Assembly: GCF_019974135.1 (NCBI RefSeq)
Contig: NZ_AP025017.1
Coordinates: forward strand, 1 to 64,000
DNA length: 64,000 nt
From: Actinomyces capricornis
GTDB taxonomy: Bacteria > Actinomycetota > Actinomycetes > Actinomycetales > Actinomycetaceae
Direction of reading: 5' to 3'
Positions 19,058 through 27,999 of this stretch are shown one piece after another (position 1 is the first letter of the stretch; every line of letters begins with the position of its first letter). The notes under the pieces are model-generated. The model did not search any database. It was not told the DNA's origin and saw only the letters and a list, made by a program, of their open reading frames with translations. The position numbers and the translations under genes were made by a program.

Positions 19058-19130
19058 TGATGGCTCCTTGCCGCGGTGCGGCAGTGCGGGTGGGCGTGGT
19101 GGACGGGGGGCGGCCGGGTGGCCGGCGGGC

Positions 19131-20570
19131 TCAGCCCACGGAGTTCTCCATCTGGAGCTCGATGAGTCGGTTGAGCTCCAGGGCGTACTCCATGGGCAGC
19201 TCGCGGGCGATGGGCTCGACGAAGCCGCGCACGATCGTGGCCATGGCCTCGGTCTCGGTCAGCCCGCGCTGCATGAGGTAGAAGAGCTGGTCGGCGCTGA
19301 CCTTGGAGACGGTGGCCTCGTGGCCCATCTCGACGTCGTCGTTGCGCACATCCACGTAGGGGTAGGTGTCGGAGCGGGAGATCTCGTCGACCAGAAGCGC
19401 GTCGCACAGCACGTTGGACTTCGAGTGGCGCGCGTTCTTCATGATCTGGACCAGGCCGCGGTAGGCCGAGCGGCCCCCGTGGCGGGCGATGGACTTCGAG
19501 ACGATGTGGCTGGAGGTGTGGGGCGCCATGTGGACCATCTTGGCGCCGGTGTCCTGGTGCTGGCCCTCACCGGCGAAGGCGATGGACAGGGCCTCGCCGC
19601 GGGAGTGGGGGCCCATGAGGAAGACGGCCGGGTACTTCATGTTGCGCTTGGAGCCGATATTGCCGTCGATCCACTCCATGGTGGCGCCCTCGGCGCAGGT
19701 GGCGCGCTGGGTGACCAGGTTGTAGACGTTGTTGGACCAGTTCTGGATGGTGGTGTAGCGCACGCGGGCGTTCTTCTTGACCACGATCTCCACGATCGCC
19801 GAGTGCAGGGAGTCGGTGGAGTAGATGGGGGCCGTGCAGCCCTCGACGTAGTGGACGTAGGAGTCCTCGTCGGCGATGATGAGGGTGCGCTCGAACTGGC
19901 CCATGTTCTCGGTGTTGATCCGGAAGTAGGCCTGCAGGGGGATCTCGACCTTGACGCCCTTGGGCACGTAGATGAAGGAGCCCCCGGACCACACCGCGGT
20001 GTTGAGGGCGGCGAACTTGTTGTCCCCGGCGGGGATGACGGTGCCGAAGTACTCCTGGACCAGCTCGGGGTACTCGCGCACGGCGGTGTCGGTGTCCACG
20101 AAGATGACGCCCTGCTCCTCCAGGTCACCGCGGATCTGGTGGTAGACGACCTCGGACTCGTACTGGGCGGCCACGCCGGCCACGAGGCGCTCGCGCTCGG
20201 CCTCGGGGATGCCGATGCGGTCGTAGGTGTTCCTGATGTCCTCGGGCAGGTCGTCCCAGGAGGTGGCGGGGCGGTCGGTGGAGCGCACGTAGTACTTCAC
20301 CGAGTCCATGTCCAGGTCGGACAGGTCCACGCCCCAGGTGGGCATGGGCTTGCGCTCGAAGGTGCGGTAGGCCTTGAGGCGCTTGTCGAGCATCCACTGG
20401 GGCTCGCCCTTGATGGCGGAGATCTCCCTGACGACCTGCTCGTCCAGGCCGCGCTTGGCCTTGGACCCGGCCTCATCGGAGTCGTGCCACCCGAAGTCGT
20501 AGCTCGTCGAGATCGAGTCGATGATCTCGTCGTCGGTGCTGCGCACAGTCTCGGTGGTGGGCGTTGTCAT
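19131..20570 (-). CDS. sufB: Fe-S cluster assembly protein SufB
   Basis: This 479-aa protein is the main scaffold subunit on which the nascent cluster forms. It has the typical core blocks VYVKKGVKVE-like [33 protein letters not shown] [19 protein letters not shown] and [14 protein letters not shown]. The C-terminal [17 protein letters not shown] is also typical, and the sequence shows no intein. The ATG at 20570 overlaps the sufR stop (ATGA) and is preceded by GGAAGGAA. More upstream starts would lie inside sufR and are rejected. Confidence 0.96.
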   Translation of the reverse strand: MTTPTTETVRSTDDEIIDSISTSYDFGWHDSDEAGSKAKRGLDEQVVREISAIKGEPQWMLDKRLKAYRTFERKPMPTWGVDLSDLDMDSVKYYVRSTDRPATSWDDLPEDIRNTYDRIGIPEAERERLVAGVAAQYESEVVYHQIRGDLEEQGVIFVDTDTAVREYPELVQEYFGTVIPAGDNKFAALNTAVWSGGSFIYVPKGVKVEIPLQAYFRINTENMGQFERTLIIADEDSYVHYVEGCTAPIYSTDSLHSAIVEIVVKKNARVRYTTIQNWSNNVYNLVTQRATCAEGATMEWIDGNIGSKRNMKYPAVFLMGPHSRGEALSIAFAGEGQHQDTGAKMVHMAPHTSSHIVSKSIARHGGRSAYRGLVQIMKNARHSKSNVLCDALLVDEISRSDTYPYVDVRNDDVEMGHEATVSKVSADQLFYLMQRGLTETEAMATIVRGFVEPIARELPMEYALELNRLIELQMENSVG

Positions 20571-21298
20571 CGGGTTCCTTCCGTTCGCTTGGCCTGCTGG
20601 CTGCGAGTCCTTGCGGCCCGCACGGCGCGCTTGCGCAGGGCGGGCATGGCGATGGGTATGTGGGTGGTGCACACGTGCTCGCCGCCGGCCAGGGTGGCCA
20701 GGCGCTGCACGGGAACACCGACGAGTCGTGAGATGGCCTGGGTCTCGGCGTCGCACAGCTCGTGGAACTCCCCGGCGACCTCGCGCACCGGGCAGTGCCC
20801 CTGACACAGCTGGACGGCGTAGGAGCCGTCGCCGACGTCGCGCACCGAGGCCGCGTAGCCGTCCAGGGTCAGGGCATCAGCCAGGGCCCGGGCCCGCTCG
20901 CCGGGGTCCTTGCCGGCGGCCTCGACGACGGCGGAGTAGCGGCGCTCCAGGTCGCGGCCGCGGGCGGCGGCGAAGGAGTCTACCGCACCGTCCCCGGCGA
21001 CCTGGGAGAGGTAGCGCAGGGCCCGGTTGGCCAGGTCGGAGTAGCCCTCGGCGAAGGAGGTGCGGGCCGTGGGGGTGAGCACGTAGTGGCGGGCGGGCCG
21101 GCCGCGCCCGCGCTTGCCGGAGGTGGCGGGGCTGTGGACCTCGATCTGCCCCTTCTCCTCCAGGGAGGTGATGTGGCGGCGCACGGCGGCAGGGGTGAGC
21201 TGAAGGACCTTGGCGAGCTGGGCGGCGGAGACCGGCCCCTTCTCCGCGATGAGGTCGAGTACCCGCGCCCGGGTCGGTTCTTCGTCTGCCTGGACCAT
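20567..21298 (-). CDS. sufR: SufR-type Fe-S-sensing repressor of the suf operon
   Basis: This 243-aa regulator has an N-terminal ArsR/DeoR-like winged helix ([30 protein letters not shown], about residues 10-50) and the wing [10 protein letters not shown]. Its C-terminal half carries conserved cysteines in QLCQGHCPV and HELCDAE, where SufR proteins bind an Fe-S cluster. It is the first gene of the suf operon and overlaps sufB by 4 nt, as in other actinobacteria, where it represses the operon when cluster supply is adequate. The ATG (MVQADEEP) is chosen on homology; a GGAG lies 14 nt upstream. In-frame upstream codons extend to 21517 but look non-coding. Confidence 0.9.
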   Translation of the reverse strand: MVQADEEPTRARVLDLIAEKGPVSAAQLAKVLQLTPAAVRRHITSLEEKGQIEVHSPATSGKRGRGRPARHYVLTPTARTSFAEGYSDLANRALRYLSQVAGDGAVDSFAAARGRDLERRYSAVVEAAGKDPGERARALADALTLDGYAASVRDVGDGSYAVQLCQGHCPVREVAGEFHELCDAETQAISRLVGVPVQRLATLAGGEHVCTTHIPIAMPALRKRAVRAARTRSQQAKRTEGTR

Positions 21299-21717
21299 GA
21301 GCCCGCTACTGCTCCTCTCTGCGCGCGCGCCATCCTCGGGGGCTGTTCGGCCCGGGCGCCCCGCAGGCGTCCCAGGCAGGCCACGGGGGCCTCCCGCGGG
21401 AACCTGGGGCCCTGGTGCGGGGTGCATTGGACCGAAGAGAACTTTAGCCAAGATCATGCTTGCCGAATTGACCTGTGGCAAGTTCGCGACGCCGTGTCGT
21501 CGGGTGCAGTGCGACACTTCCGCTAATAGGAAGAGGTTCTTATGTAGGGGAACCTTACCAGACTGCTGCGGCCTGCGCAGGGCCCGCCGACGACGTCACC
21601 GCCCGGGCCGGCGCGGCATTCCGGCCCGGGCGGTGACGGGCAGTGGTGATGCGGGGTGGGGTGCCTCCCCCATGGCGCCAGGAGTGCCTGCGGGGTAGGG
21701 GCGGCTGGCGCGGCGAG
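21299..21717. other. 419-bp intergenic region upstream of the suf operon
   Basis: No gene is seen. On the minus strand a TAAAGT (21446-21441) could be a -10 box for suf. Further upstream are two overlapping dyads, AGTG-CGA-CACT at 21508-21518 and GTGTCG/CGACAC arms at 21494-21517, plus AGGTTC/GAACCT arms near 21534-21556. These are candidate SufR or iron-responsive sites. The region is more AT-rich than the genes around it. It ends in the hairpin that terminates the GH32 operon. Confidence 0.45.
21595..21637. terminator. Terminator hairpin of the GH32 sugar operon
   Basis: A perfect 17-bp stem, starting GTCACCGCCC and ending GGGCGGTGAC with a 9-nt loop, lies 81 nt after the stop of the GH32-like gene. 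It separates this operon from the suf control region. Confidence 0.75.
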
Positions 21718-22635
21718 TCAGCGCGGCCCGCCCACCAGATCGACGTCCTGCCAGGCGATGGGGTCGGAGATGGTCCCCGCGAAGGCACCGTCGACGATGT
21801 TGTTGAAGCCGGTGAGCACCCACGCCCCCTCGCGCAGCTGGAGGAGCTGGCCGGCGTAGAGGTGCTCGGGGCGCACATAGCGGGCGCCGTCGATGTCCCA
21901 GGGGCCCAGGGGGCCCTGACCCTCGGCGACCCACACCCCGCCGGGCCCGGGCTCGGCCTGCATGTCGTCGCCGCAGGAGAAGACCAGGAGGTGGCGGCCC
22001 TCCACGCAGCGGGACTGGCTGACCTCCAGCTGGCCGAAGGCCGAGGGGGAGGTCAGCGGGGGCCGGACCTCCCAGTGGTCCAGGTCCTGGGAGACCGCAT
22101 GGCCGATGACCCCGGCGCGGCGCAGGTCGGCGCCCTTGGCCCGGGCGGTGATGAGCATGTGCCACCACCCGTCGTGGAAGAGGACGAAGGGGTCGCGCCA
22201 GTGCTCATCGGTGGTGCCGCCCTCCCCCAGGGTGGCGTACCACCGGCCATCGGCGCACAGGGGCTGGGGGCAGGCGGGCTCGAAGACGACGCCGTCGGCG
22301 CTGTCGGCCCAGCCGATGCGCTGGACGGCGCCGTCCTCGGCGCGGCTGATGCCGGTGTAGAAGACCCTGAGGGAGCCGTCGGGGCGCACGATGGTCGAGC
22401 CGGTCCAGATGGCCTTGTCATCGAAGGCCGGCCCATCGGAGTGGACCAGGGCGTCGGGCATGAGCCTCCAGCACCTGGCATCCGGGGAGACCGCGTGGCC
22501 CAGGGAGGCGCGGAAGTGGCGCCGGTCGGGGTCGTGCAGCGCCCGGGAGGCGCGCAGGAAGAACAGGTGGTACTGCTCGCCGTCGTCGGCGATCCAGTGG
22601 TCCCAGATCCAGTGGTCCTCAAGAGCGAGTGCCAT
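21718..22635 (-). CDS. Glycoside hydrolase, GH32-like five-bladed beta-propeller
   Basis: This 305-aa protein has no signal peptide and is likely cytoplasmic. Three acidic motifs fit the GH32/GH68 clan: an Asp in HWIWDHW (near residue 12, candidate nucleophile), EHWRDPFVLF (the RDP motif) and GQLEVSQ (candidate acid/base Glu). Homologues in sugar ABC operons are annotated as beta-fructosidase-like. It is the last gene of the operon, 6 nt after the permease, with GAGGGG just before the ATG. It probably hydrolyses the imported sugar, possibly a fructoside. GH43 is the alternative clan member to consider. Confidence 0.8.
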   Translation of the reverse strand: MALALEDHWIWDHWIADDGEQYHLFFLRASRALHDPDRRHFRASLGHAVSPDARCWRLMPDALVHSDGPAFDDKAIWTGSTIVRPDGSLRVFYTGISRAEDGAVQRIGWADSADGVVFEPACPQPLCADGRWYATLGEGGTTDEHWRDPFVLFHDGWWHMLITARAKGADLRRAGVIGHAVSQDLDHWEVRPPLTSPSAFGQLEVSQSRCVEGRHLLVFSCGDDMQAEPGPGGVWVAEGQGPLGPWDIDGARYVRPEHLYAGQLLQLREGAWVLTGFNNIVDGAFAGTISDPIAWQDVDLVGGPR

Positions 22636-22641
22636 GACCCC

Positions 22642-23625
22642 TCACCCCTTGACCGCGGTGCCGGCCAGCGAGGCCACGAAGGAGCGCTGGAAGGCCACGA
22701 AGACGATGAGCACCGGCAGGGTGATGAGGGTCCCATAGGCCATGATCTCCCCCCACACCGGGTTGAGCTGGAAGAAGTACTGCATGCCCACGCTGGCCGG
22801 GCGCAGGGACTCCTGCTGGATGACCATGAGCGGCCACAGGTAGGAGTTCCAGGCCGGCAGCATGGTGATGATGGCGACCGTGGCGAAGGTGGGCCCCGAC
22901 AGCGGCACCGCGATCCTGCGGTAGATCGTCCACCAGCCGGCCCCGTCCACGCGCGCGGCCTCATCGATCTCCTTGGGGATGTCGGAGAAGTGCTGGGCGA
23001 ACAGGAAGATGGCCAGCGCGTTGGCCACGAAGGGCAGGACCTGGACGGAGTAGGTGTTGAGCATGCCCTGGGTGACCAGGAAGCCGTCCCCGGCCCAGGA
23101 GACGTGCGGCAGGCTGGCCACCCAGTACACCAGCGGCACGGCGATGGTCTCGAAGGGGACCATGAGGGTGGCCAGCACCAGGGACAGGATGAGGTGCTTG
23201 CCCCTCCATCGCATCCGCGAGATGGCGAAGCCGATCATGGAGTTGACCACCAGGCCCAGGCCCACGATGAGCACGGTGACGATCAGCGAGTTGGCGATGA
23301 AGCGCCCGGCCGGCACCCGCTGGAAGACCCCGGCGTAGTTGTCCAGGGACAGCTCGCCCACGGGCAGGAAGGCCCTGGGGGTGCCCAGGTCGGCGAAGAT
23401 CTGGTTGTCGGGCTTGAGGGAGGACAGGATCATGAACAGCAGGGGGAAGACGGCCACGCCGGCGGCCGCCGTCAGCCCCACGTAGGTCAGGACCGTCGAG
23501 CGCCGCCGGGTGGCGGCCCTGCCCCGGCGCCCGGCGCTGCGGGCGGGCCGGGCGCCGCCGAGGCGCGTGGCATCCTTGGGCTCCTTGAGCTCCTCGGCGT
23601 CGTTGACTGCCGATACGGTCGTCAT
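22642..23625 (-). CDS. Carbohydrate ABC transporter permease, MalG type
   Basis: This 327-aa inner-membrane protein has six predicted helices after a basic N-terminal tail of about 45 residues. The EAA loop that contacts the ATPase is visible as EIDEAARVDGAGWWTIYRRIAVPLSGP. It pairs with the MalF-type permease whose stop is 3 nt upstream. The operon has no ATPase gene, so a shared MsiK-like ATPase encoded elsewhere is inferred. Confidence 0.93.
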   Translation of the reverse strand: MTTVSAVNDAEELKEPKDATRLGGARPARSAGRRGRAATRRRSTVLTYVGLTAAAGVAVFPLLFMILSSLKPDNQIFADLGTPRAFLPVGELSLDNYAGVFQRVPAGRFIANSLIVTVLIVGLGLVVNSMIGFAISRMRWRGKHLILSLVLATLMVPFETIAVPLVYWVASLPHVSWAGDGFLVTQGMLNTYSVQVLPFVANALAIFLFAQHFSDIPKEIDEAARVDGAGWWTIYRRIAVPLSGPTFATVAIITMLPAWNSYLWPLMVIQQESLRPASVGMQYFFQLNPVWGEIMAYGTLITLPVLIVFVAFQRSFVASLAGTAVKG

Positions 23626-23628
23626 GGC

Positions 23629-24534
23629 TCAGTCCTCCCGGGTGAGTCGGCGCTGGATGAGGGAGATGAGAAGCACCAGGGCGAAGAAGATCAGCGAGAT
23701 GGCCGATCCGTACCCCATGTCATGCTCCCGGTAGCCCTTGCGTACGGCGTGGTAGACGAGGGTAGAGGTCGCGTCCTGGGGCCCGCCCTGGGTCATGACG
23801 TCGATCTGGACGAACAGCCCCAGGGCGGCGATGGTGATGGTCACCAGGATGAAGACCATGGTGGAGTGGAGCCCCGGCCAGGTGATGTAGCGGAACCTCT
23901 GCCAGGCGTTGACGCCGTCGAGTGCGGCCGCCTCGTACAGGGCGGGGTCGATCATCTGCAGGCCGGCCAGCCAGATGACCATGTGCAGCGCCACCGCCTG
24001 CCAGATCGAGAGCAGGATGATCGCGGGCATCGCGGTACCGGGGTTGTTGAGCCAGGCCACTGCCGTCCAGCCCCCGCCGGTGATGGTGTTGAGCATGGAG
24101 TTGAACAGTCCGTCGCTCTTGTAGAAGAAGCTCCACAGGATGGAGACCACCACCATGGAGGTGACCACGGGCATGAAGATGAGGGTGCGGAAGGCGGTGA
24201 CCCCCCTGACCTTGGCGTTGACCAGGAGCGCCAGGGCCAGGGCCAGGCCGGACTGGCAGGGCACCACTACCACGGCGAAGAGCAGGGTGTTGGCCAGCGA
24301 GCGGATGAAGGTCGGGTCCTGGGAGAAGGCCCGCACGAAGTTGTCCAGGCCCACGAAGCTCGGCGGGTTGGGCGAGATGAGCCGGACGTTGGTGAAGCTC
24401 AGGGCGAAGGTCAGCAGGATGGGGATACCCATGAACAGCAGGAGGAGCAGCAGGGCCGGGGATGACATGAGCCAGGCCATGCGCGCCTCCTGACGCAGCG
24501 CGCTGTGGCGGCTGCGCGTGGAGACCGAGGACAT
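23629..24534 (-). CDS. Carbohydrate ABC transporter permease, MalF/UgpA type
   Basis: This 301-aa protein has six membrane helices. The EAA loop reads LYEAAALDGVNAWQRFRYITWPGL. The N-terminal SSPALLLLLLFMGIPILLTFALS is the usual first helix. It forms the membrane channel with the MalG-type partner immediately downstream and receives sugar from the lipoprotein encoded just upstream (gap 22 nt). GGAAGGAAA precedes the ATG. Confidence 0.93.
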   Translation of the reverse strand: MSSVSTRSRHSALRQEARMAWLMSSPALLLLLLFMGIPILLTFALSFTNVRLISPNPPSFVGLDNFVRAFSQDPTFIRSLANTLLFAVVVVPCQSGLALALALLVNAKVRGVTAFRTLIFMPVVTSMVVVSILWSFFYKSDGLFNSMLNTITGGGWTAVAWLNNPGTAMPAIILLSIWQAVALHMVIWLAGLQMIDPALYEAAALDGVNAWQRFRYITWPGLHSTMVFILVTITIAALGLFVQIDVMTQGGPQDATSTLVYHAVRKGYREHDMGYGSAISLIFFALVLLISLIQRRLTRED

Positions 24535-24556
24535 GTTTCCTTCCCTTCCCGGTGGT

Positions 24557-25858
24557 CTACTTGGCGGCGTAGCCGTTGTTGGAGGCGATATCGGCGTCGA
24601 TGTCCTTGACGGCCTGGTCCAGGGTCTTCTTCACATCCGCCCCGGAGACGATGTCGTGGGCGGCCTTGTCGAAGATGGAGGAGATGACCTTGTACCCGGG
24701 GGTGGCGGGCCGCAGCAGGGCGAAGGCCTTGCCGATCTCGTAGACCGGCTCCAGGGGCTTGCCCTGGCCGTAGTTCTCGGTCCTGGAGGTCGCCGCGGGC
24801 ACGGAGGGGAAGGTGCCGATGGCGTTGGAGTACTCCACCAGGTAGTCCTCCTGCATGAGGAACTCGATGAACCTGGTGGCCGCCTCGGCATGGGGGCTGG
24901 TGGCCGAGACGCCCCACTGCCAGGAGCCGCCCCCGACGCGGGCCCCCTTGCCGAAGTCGACCGGGGGCAGGATGAGGACCTCCTCGGCGCCCAGGGCCTC
25001 CTGGGCCTGGAGGACCTTCCAGCCCCCGGTGTAGACCATGGGGACCTTGCCCTGGAGGAAGTCCTGGCCGTCGGTGGCCGGGGTCTGGGAGGCCAGGCCG
25101 TCGGCGAACAGGCTGCGGAACCAGGTGCCCCACTCCACCGCCTCAGTGCTGTTGAGGAAGCCCTCGGCGGTGGAGAAGTCCTCGCGGTTGATCAGGTCCC
25201 CGCCGAAGGACTGGAGCATGGGGGCGTAGGCGTAGGGCCACCACTCGGCGGTGTCCCACACGCCCATGTCGATGGCGTAGGAGTAGTCGGGCAGCTCGGA
25301 GAGCTTCTTGAGGGCCTCATCGAACTCGCTGCGGGTCCAGGGCGCCTCGACGGTGGGGATGCGCGCGCCGATGGCCTCGATGGCGGACCTGCGGGCCAGG
25401 AGGCACAGGGAGGTGTCGTAGGGGCCCACGGAGTACAGGGTGCCGTTCCAGTAGCCCTTGGCCGTATCGATGATGGAGCCCTCGAGCTGGGAGGAGATGC
25501 TCAGGGGCGCCAGGTACCCGGCCCAGGCCCAGTTGGGCATGATGGGGCCGTCCAGCTCGAGGATGTCCGGCAGGTCGCCGGCGGCCGCGGCCGAGGCGAT
25601 GGCATCGTTGTAGGAGGCCTGCGGGAAGTCCTTGACAGTGACCGGGGTCTCGGGGTTGGCGGCGTTGAAGGCCTCGACGGCCTTGGTCACCACGGCGAGC
25701 TCCTCGGTGTTGCCGCCGTTGTGGGTCCACAGCGTCAGGCCGCCGGAGCCGGAGCGCCCCTGCTGGGAGGAGCAGGCGGCCACGGCAGCTGCCGCCGTCG
25801 TGGCGCCGATGCCCAGGAAGACGCGGCGCGAGGTGAGCGGGGTGAGCGGGGTGAGCAT
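24557..25858 (-). CDS. Sugar ABC transporter substrate-binding lipoprotein
   Basis: This 433-aa protein belongs to solute-binding family 1. It begins with a twin-Arg stretch (SRRVFLGIG), a short hydrophobic segment and the lipobox AVAACSS near residues 25-30, so it is probably a Tat- or Sec-exported lipoprotein on the outer face of the membrane. The mature part opens with LTLWTHNGG and has GDLPDILELDG, typical of sugar-binding proteins. AAGGAGAG lies 3 nt before the ATG. Located between lacI and the permeases, it delivers the sugar, perhaps a fructoside in view of the GH32-like gene. Confidence 0.93.
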   Translation of the reverse strand: MLTPLTPLTSRRVFLGIGATTAAAAVAACSSQQGRSGSGGLTLWTHNGGNTEELAVVTKAVEAFNAANPETPVTVKDFPQASYNDAIASAAAAGDLPDILELDGPIMPNWAWAGYLAPLSISSQLEGSIIDTAKGYWNGTLYSVGPYDTSLCLLARRSAIEAIGARIPTVEAPWTRSEFDEALKKLSELPDYSYAIDMGVWDTAEWWPYAYAPMLQSFGGDLINREDFSTAEGFLNSTEAVEWGTWFRSLFADGLASQTPATDGQDFLQGKVPMVYTGGWKVLQAQEALGAEEVLILPPVDFGKGARVGGGSWQWGVSATSPHAEAATRFIEFLMQEDYLVEYSNAIGTFPSVPAATSRTENYGQGKPLEPVYEIGKAFALLRPATPGYKVISSIFDKAAHDIVSGADVKKTLDQAVKDIDADIASNNGYAAK

Positions 25859-26007
25859 GGTCTCTCCTTGAGTGGTTGGGTGGGATCAGTGATGCGGATG
25901 CGGTCTGGGTGCTGTGATCGGGTGGGATCGGGCGGGAGGGCCGGTGCAGGGCGGCTGGGGCGGAGTCGGCTGGGGGCGGCGGTCGGAGGGGCCCGCTCCT
26001 GGAGCGC

Positions 26008-27015
26008 TCAGGGGCGCGGCGGTGGGGCGGTGGAGGCCCGCTCGATGAGGTCGCAGTGGAAGCGAGTGAGGTCCGGCGTCGGCTGGGCGGGCCCCAGGAG
26101 GCGGCGCACCGCCCAGCCGGCCATGGCCCGGTGGGGCAGGCGCATCGTGGTCAGGCCCGGGGCCAGGTTGGTGGAGATCAGTCGCAGGTCGTCGAAGCCG
26201 ACGACGGACAGGTCCCGTGGGATGGACAGTCCCAGGCGGGCGGCCTGGCGGTAGACCCCGGCCGCCAGGGCGTCGTTGTAGCAGAAGACCGCGGTGGGGC
26301 GGTCGGGGCGCTCCAGCAGGGCCGCGGCTGAGCGGTCGGCCTGCTCGGGCTTGAGCCCCCCGCGCACCACCAGGGCGGGGTCGGGGTGAAGGCCCGCATC
26401 CCGCAGCGCCGCGGCATAGGCGCCCAGGCGCAGCCTGATGGCGTCGGCGACGCTGCGCTCGCCGTGGGTGAGGTGGCCGATGCGGCGGTGCCCGAGGGCC
26501 AGAAGGTGCTCGACGGCGTCGCGGGCGCCCTGGACCTCATCGGGCACGACGCCGGGGATGCCCGGGCGGTCGGCGTAGCCGTTGAGCACGAGGACCCCTT
26601 CGGGCATGGCGGGCGGCACCTCGACGACGTGGTGGTACATGGCGGCCAGGAGCACCCGGTCCACCCGCCGCGAGATGAGCTCCCTGGTGACCTCCTCGAT
26701 CCCCGCCGGATCGCTCGCCTCGGTCAGCAGCAGGCTCCAGCTCAGCTCCCGGCAGGTCGAGACGATGGCGTCGACCATGTCGGTGGCGTAGGGCGTCTGG
26801 AGGAGCTCGTGGGCCACCACGCCCAGGGTCCGGGTCTGCTTGGAGCGCAGGCCGCTGGCCAGGGCGTCGCGCACATAGCCCAGGGACTGCGCGGCCTCCC
26901 GGATGCGCTGGGCGGTCTGGGCCGAGACGCGGCCAGAGGACTTGCCCGAGAGCACCAGGGAGGCCGAGGCGGTCGAGACGCCCGCCAGCGCTGCAACCTC
27001 CGCCAGTGTGGCCAT
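26008..27015 (-). CDS. LacI family transcriptional regulator
   Basis: This 335-aa repressor has the LacI helix-turn-helix ATLAEVAALAGVSTASASLVL at its N-terminus and a periplasmic-binding-like sugar domain. The domain includes DRVLLAAMYHHVV, HLLALGHRRIGHL and SVVGFDDLRLIS. The ATG at 27015 is preferred because GGAAGGAG lies 6 nt upstream and the HTH begins right after it. It lies upstream of the ABC/GH32 genes on the same strand (149-nt gap) and likely controls them and itself through the operators in its promoter. Confidence 0.92.
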   Translation of the reverse strand: MATLAEVAALAGVSTASASLVLSGKSSGRVSAQTAQRIREAAQSLGYVRDALASGLRSKQTRTLGVVAHELLQTPYATDMVDAIVSTCRELSWSLLLTEASDPAGIEEVTRELISRRVDRVLLAAMYHHVVEVPPAMPEGVLVLNGYADRPGIPGVVPDEVQGARDAVEHLLALGHRRIGHLTHGERSVADAIRLRLGAYAAALRDAGLHPDPALVVRGGLKPEQADRSAAALLERPDRPTAVFCYNDALAAGVYRQAARLGLSIPRDLSVVGFDDLRLISTNLAPGLTTMRLPHRAMAGWAVRRLLGPAQPTPDLTRFHCDLIERASTAPPPRP

Positions 27016-27059
27016 GGCCTGCTCCTTCCAGCACCGTCGCTGCATCGTCGGATGACTGG

Positions 27060-27111
27060 AGTATGGTCCCGCGGAGATGGCCGCGTCAAACGTTTAACGT
27101 CTGTTAACGAC
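27060..27111 (-). promoter_or_regulatory. lacI-type gene promoter with operator-like dyad
   Basis: On the minus strand TTGACG (27089-27084) and CATACT (27065-27060) are 18 bp apart. The palindrome AAACGTTT (27088-27095) overlaps the -35 box. A second TTAACG element (in the plus-strand reading) repeats 10 bp away, within 27099-27111. LacI-family operators are commonly palindromes with a central CG, so autorepression is likely. No similar site was seen before the binding-protein gene. Confidence 0.65.
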
Positions 27112-27155
27112 GGCGATCTCGATCCATCGGGGCCGCCCCGGCCTGCGGTGCTCGG

Positions 27156-27821
27156 CTACAGGCTCCGGGGGCTGCGCAGCCAGGGGGCGTCGGGGGCGCG
27201 CAGGCCGGCGTATCCCCGCGAGTGCGCCCGCTCGGCGGCCAGGACCCCCACCACGGTGGAGGGGTTGTGGATCCGCCCGGCCATGACGGCCTCGACCACG
27301 CGCTCCAGCGGCACCCACGCGGGCTCGAACTCGGCCTCCTCGGCCTGGCGCTCGGTGCGCTCCTGGGGCGGCAGGAGGCTCAGGCCGCGGGCCAGGAAGA
27401 CCCGCACGCCCTCGGTGGTGAAGCCCGGGGAGGCGTAGAAGTCGGCTAGGACCTGCCAGTGGGCGGCAGCGTGGTCGGTCTCCTCTGCCAGCTCGCGCTG
27501 GGCGGCCAGGACCGGCTCCTCCCCCGGCACGTCCAGCAGTCCCGCCGGGATCTCCCACAGGGCGGCGCTGACGGGGTGGCGGTACTGGCGGACCATGAGG
27601 ATCTCGGGGGCGCCGTCGGGGGCGGAGGACTCCGGCCCCTCGCGCAGGGCCACGATGCTCACCGCGTCGTGGTGGGCCACCACCTGGCGGGCCACGGGCG
27701 CCGCACCGGGGGCGAGCACCACCTCATCGGCGTCGACGGTGAAGATGGGGCCGGACCAGACCCGCTCATGGGAGGCCGTCTGCCGGATCTCGCGCTCATC
27801 GCTGATGGTCGGCTGGCTCAT
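27156..27821 (-). CDS. Nudix hydrolase, ADP-ribose pyrophosphatase type
   Basis: This 221-aa cytoplasmic enzyme probably hydrolyses ADP-ribose. The Nudix box is GLLDVPGEEPVLAAQRELAEE. Its acidic residues are in register, but the first Gly of the classical motif is displaced, as in actinobacterial ADPRases of the Rv1700 type. Upstream MVRQYRHPVSAALWEIPAG is the family's dimer and adenine region. AGGAG lies 6 nt before the ATG. In M. tuberculosis this gene follows pyrG; here a glycosyltransferase is the upstream neighbour and pyrG is absent. Confidence 0.92.
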   Translation of the reverse strand: MSQPTISDEREIRQTASHERVWSGPIFTVDADEVVLAPGAAPVARQVVAHHDAVSIVALREGPESSAPDGAPEILMVRQYRHPVSAALWEIPAGLLDVPGEEPVLAAQRELAEETDHAAAHWQVLADFYASPGFTTEGVRVFLARGLSLLPPQERTERQAEEAEFEPAWVPLERVVEAVMAGRIHNPSTVVGVLAAERAHSRGYAGLRAPDAPWLRSPRSL

Positions 27822-27999
27822 GTCTGCTCCTGGGGGCTTGGCGAGCACGGGGCTCGGGCAGGGGTGCGGCGGGTGGCTGGCGGGGGCCGGGGCCCAGTGT
27901 GCCCCACCGGGGGCGGCCGCGCCCCAGGTACGGCCCGCTCGGTACGGCCGCCCGGGCGCCACCGGGCGGCGCCACCCGGCCGGGAGCCACCGGCCCACG

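Noticed and set aside
21534..21560. DtxR/IdeR iron box upstream of suf
   Set aside because: TAAGGTT is present, but the opposite half-site and spacing do not match the 19-bp consensus; only about half of the positions agree.
21643..24465. 940-codon plus-strand reading frame opposite the sugar ABC genes
   Set aside because: It is antisense to clear homologues, rich in Gly/Asp/His/Gln from mirrored codons, and has no domain or start signal.
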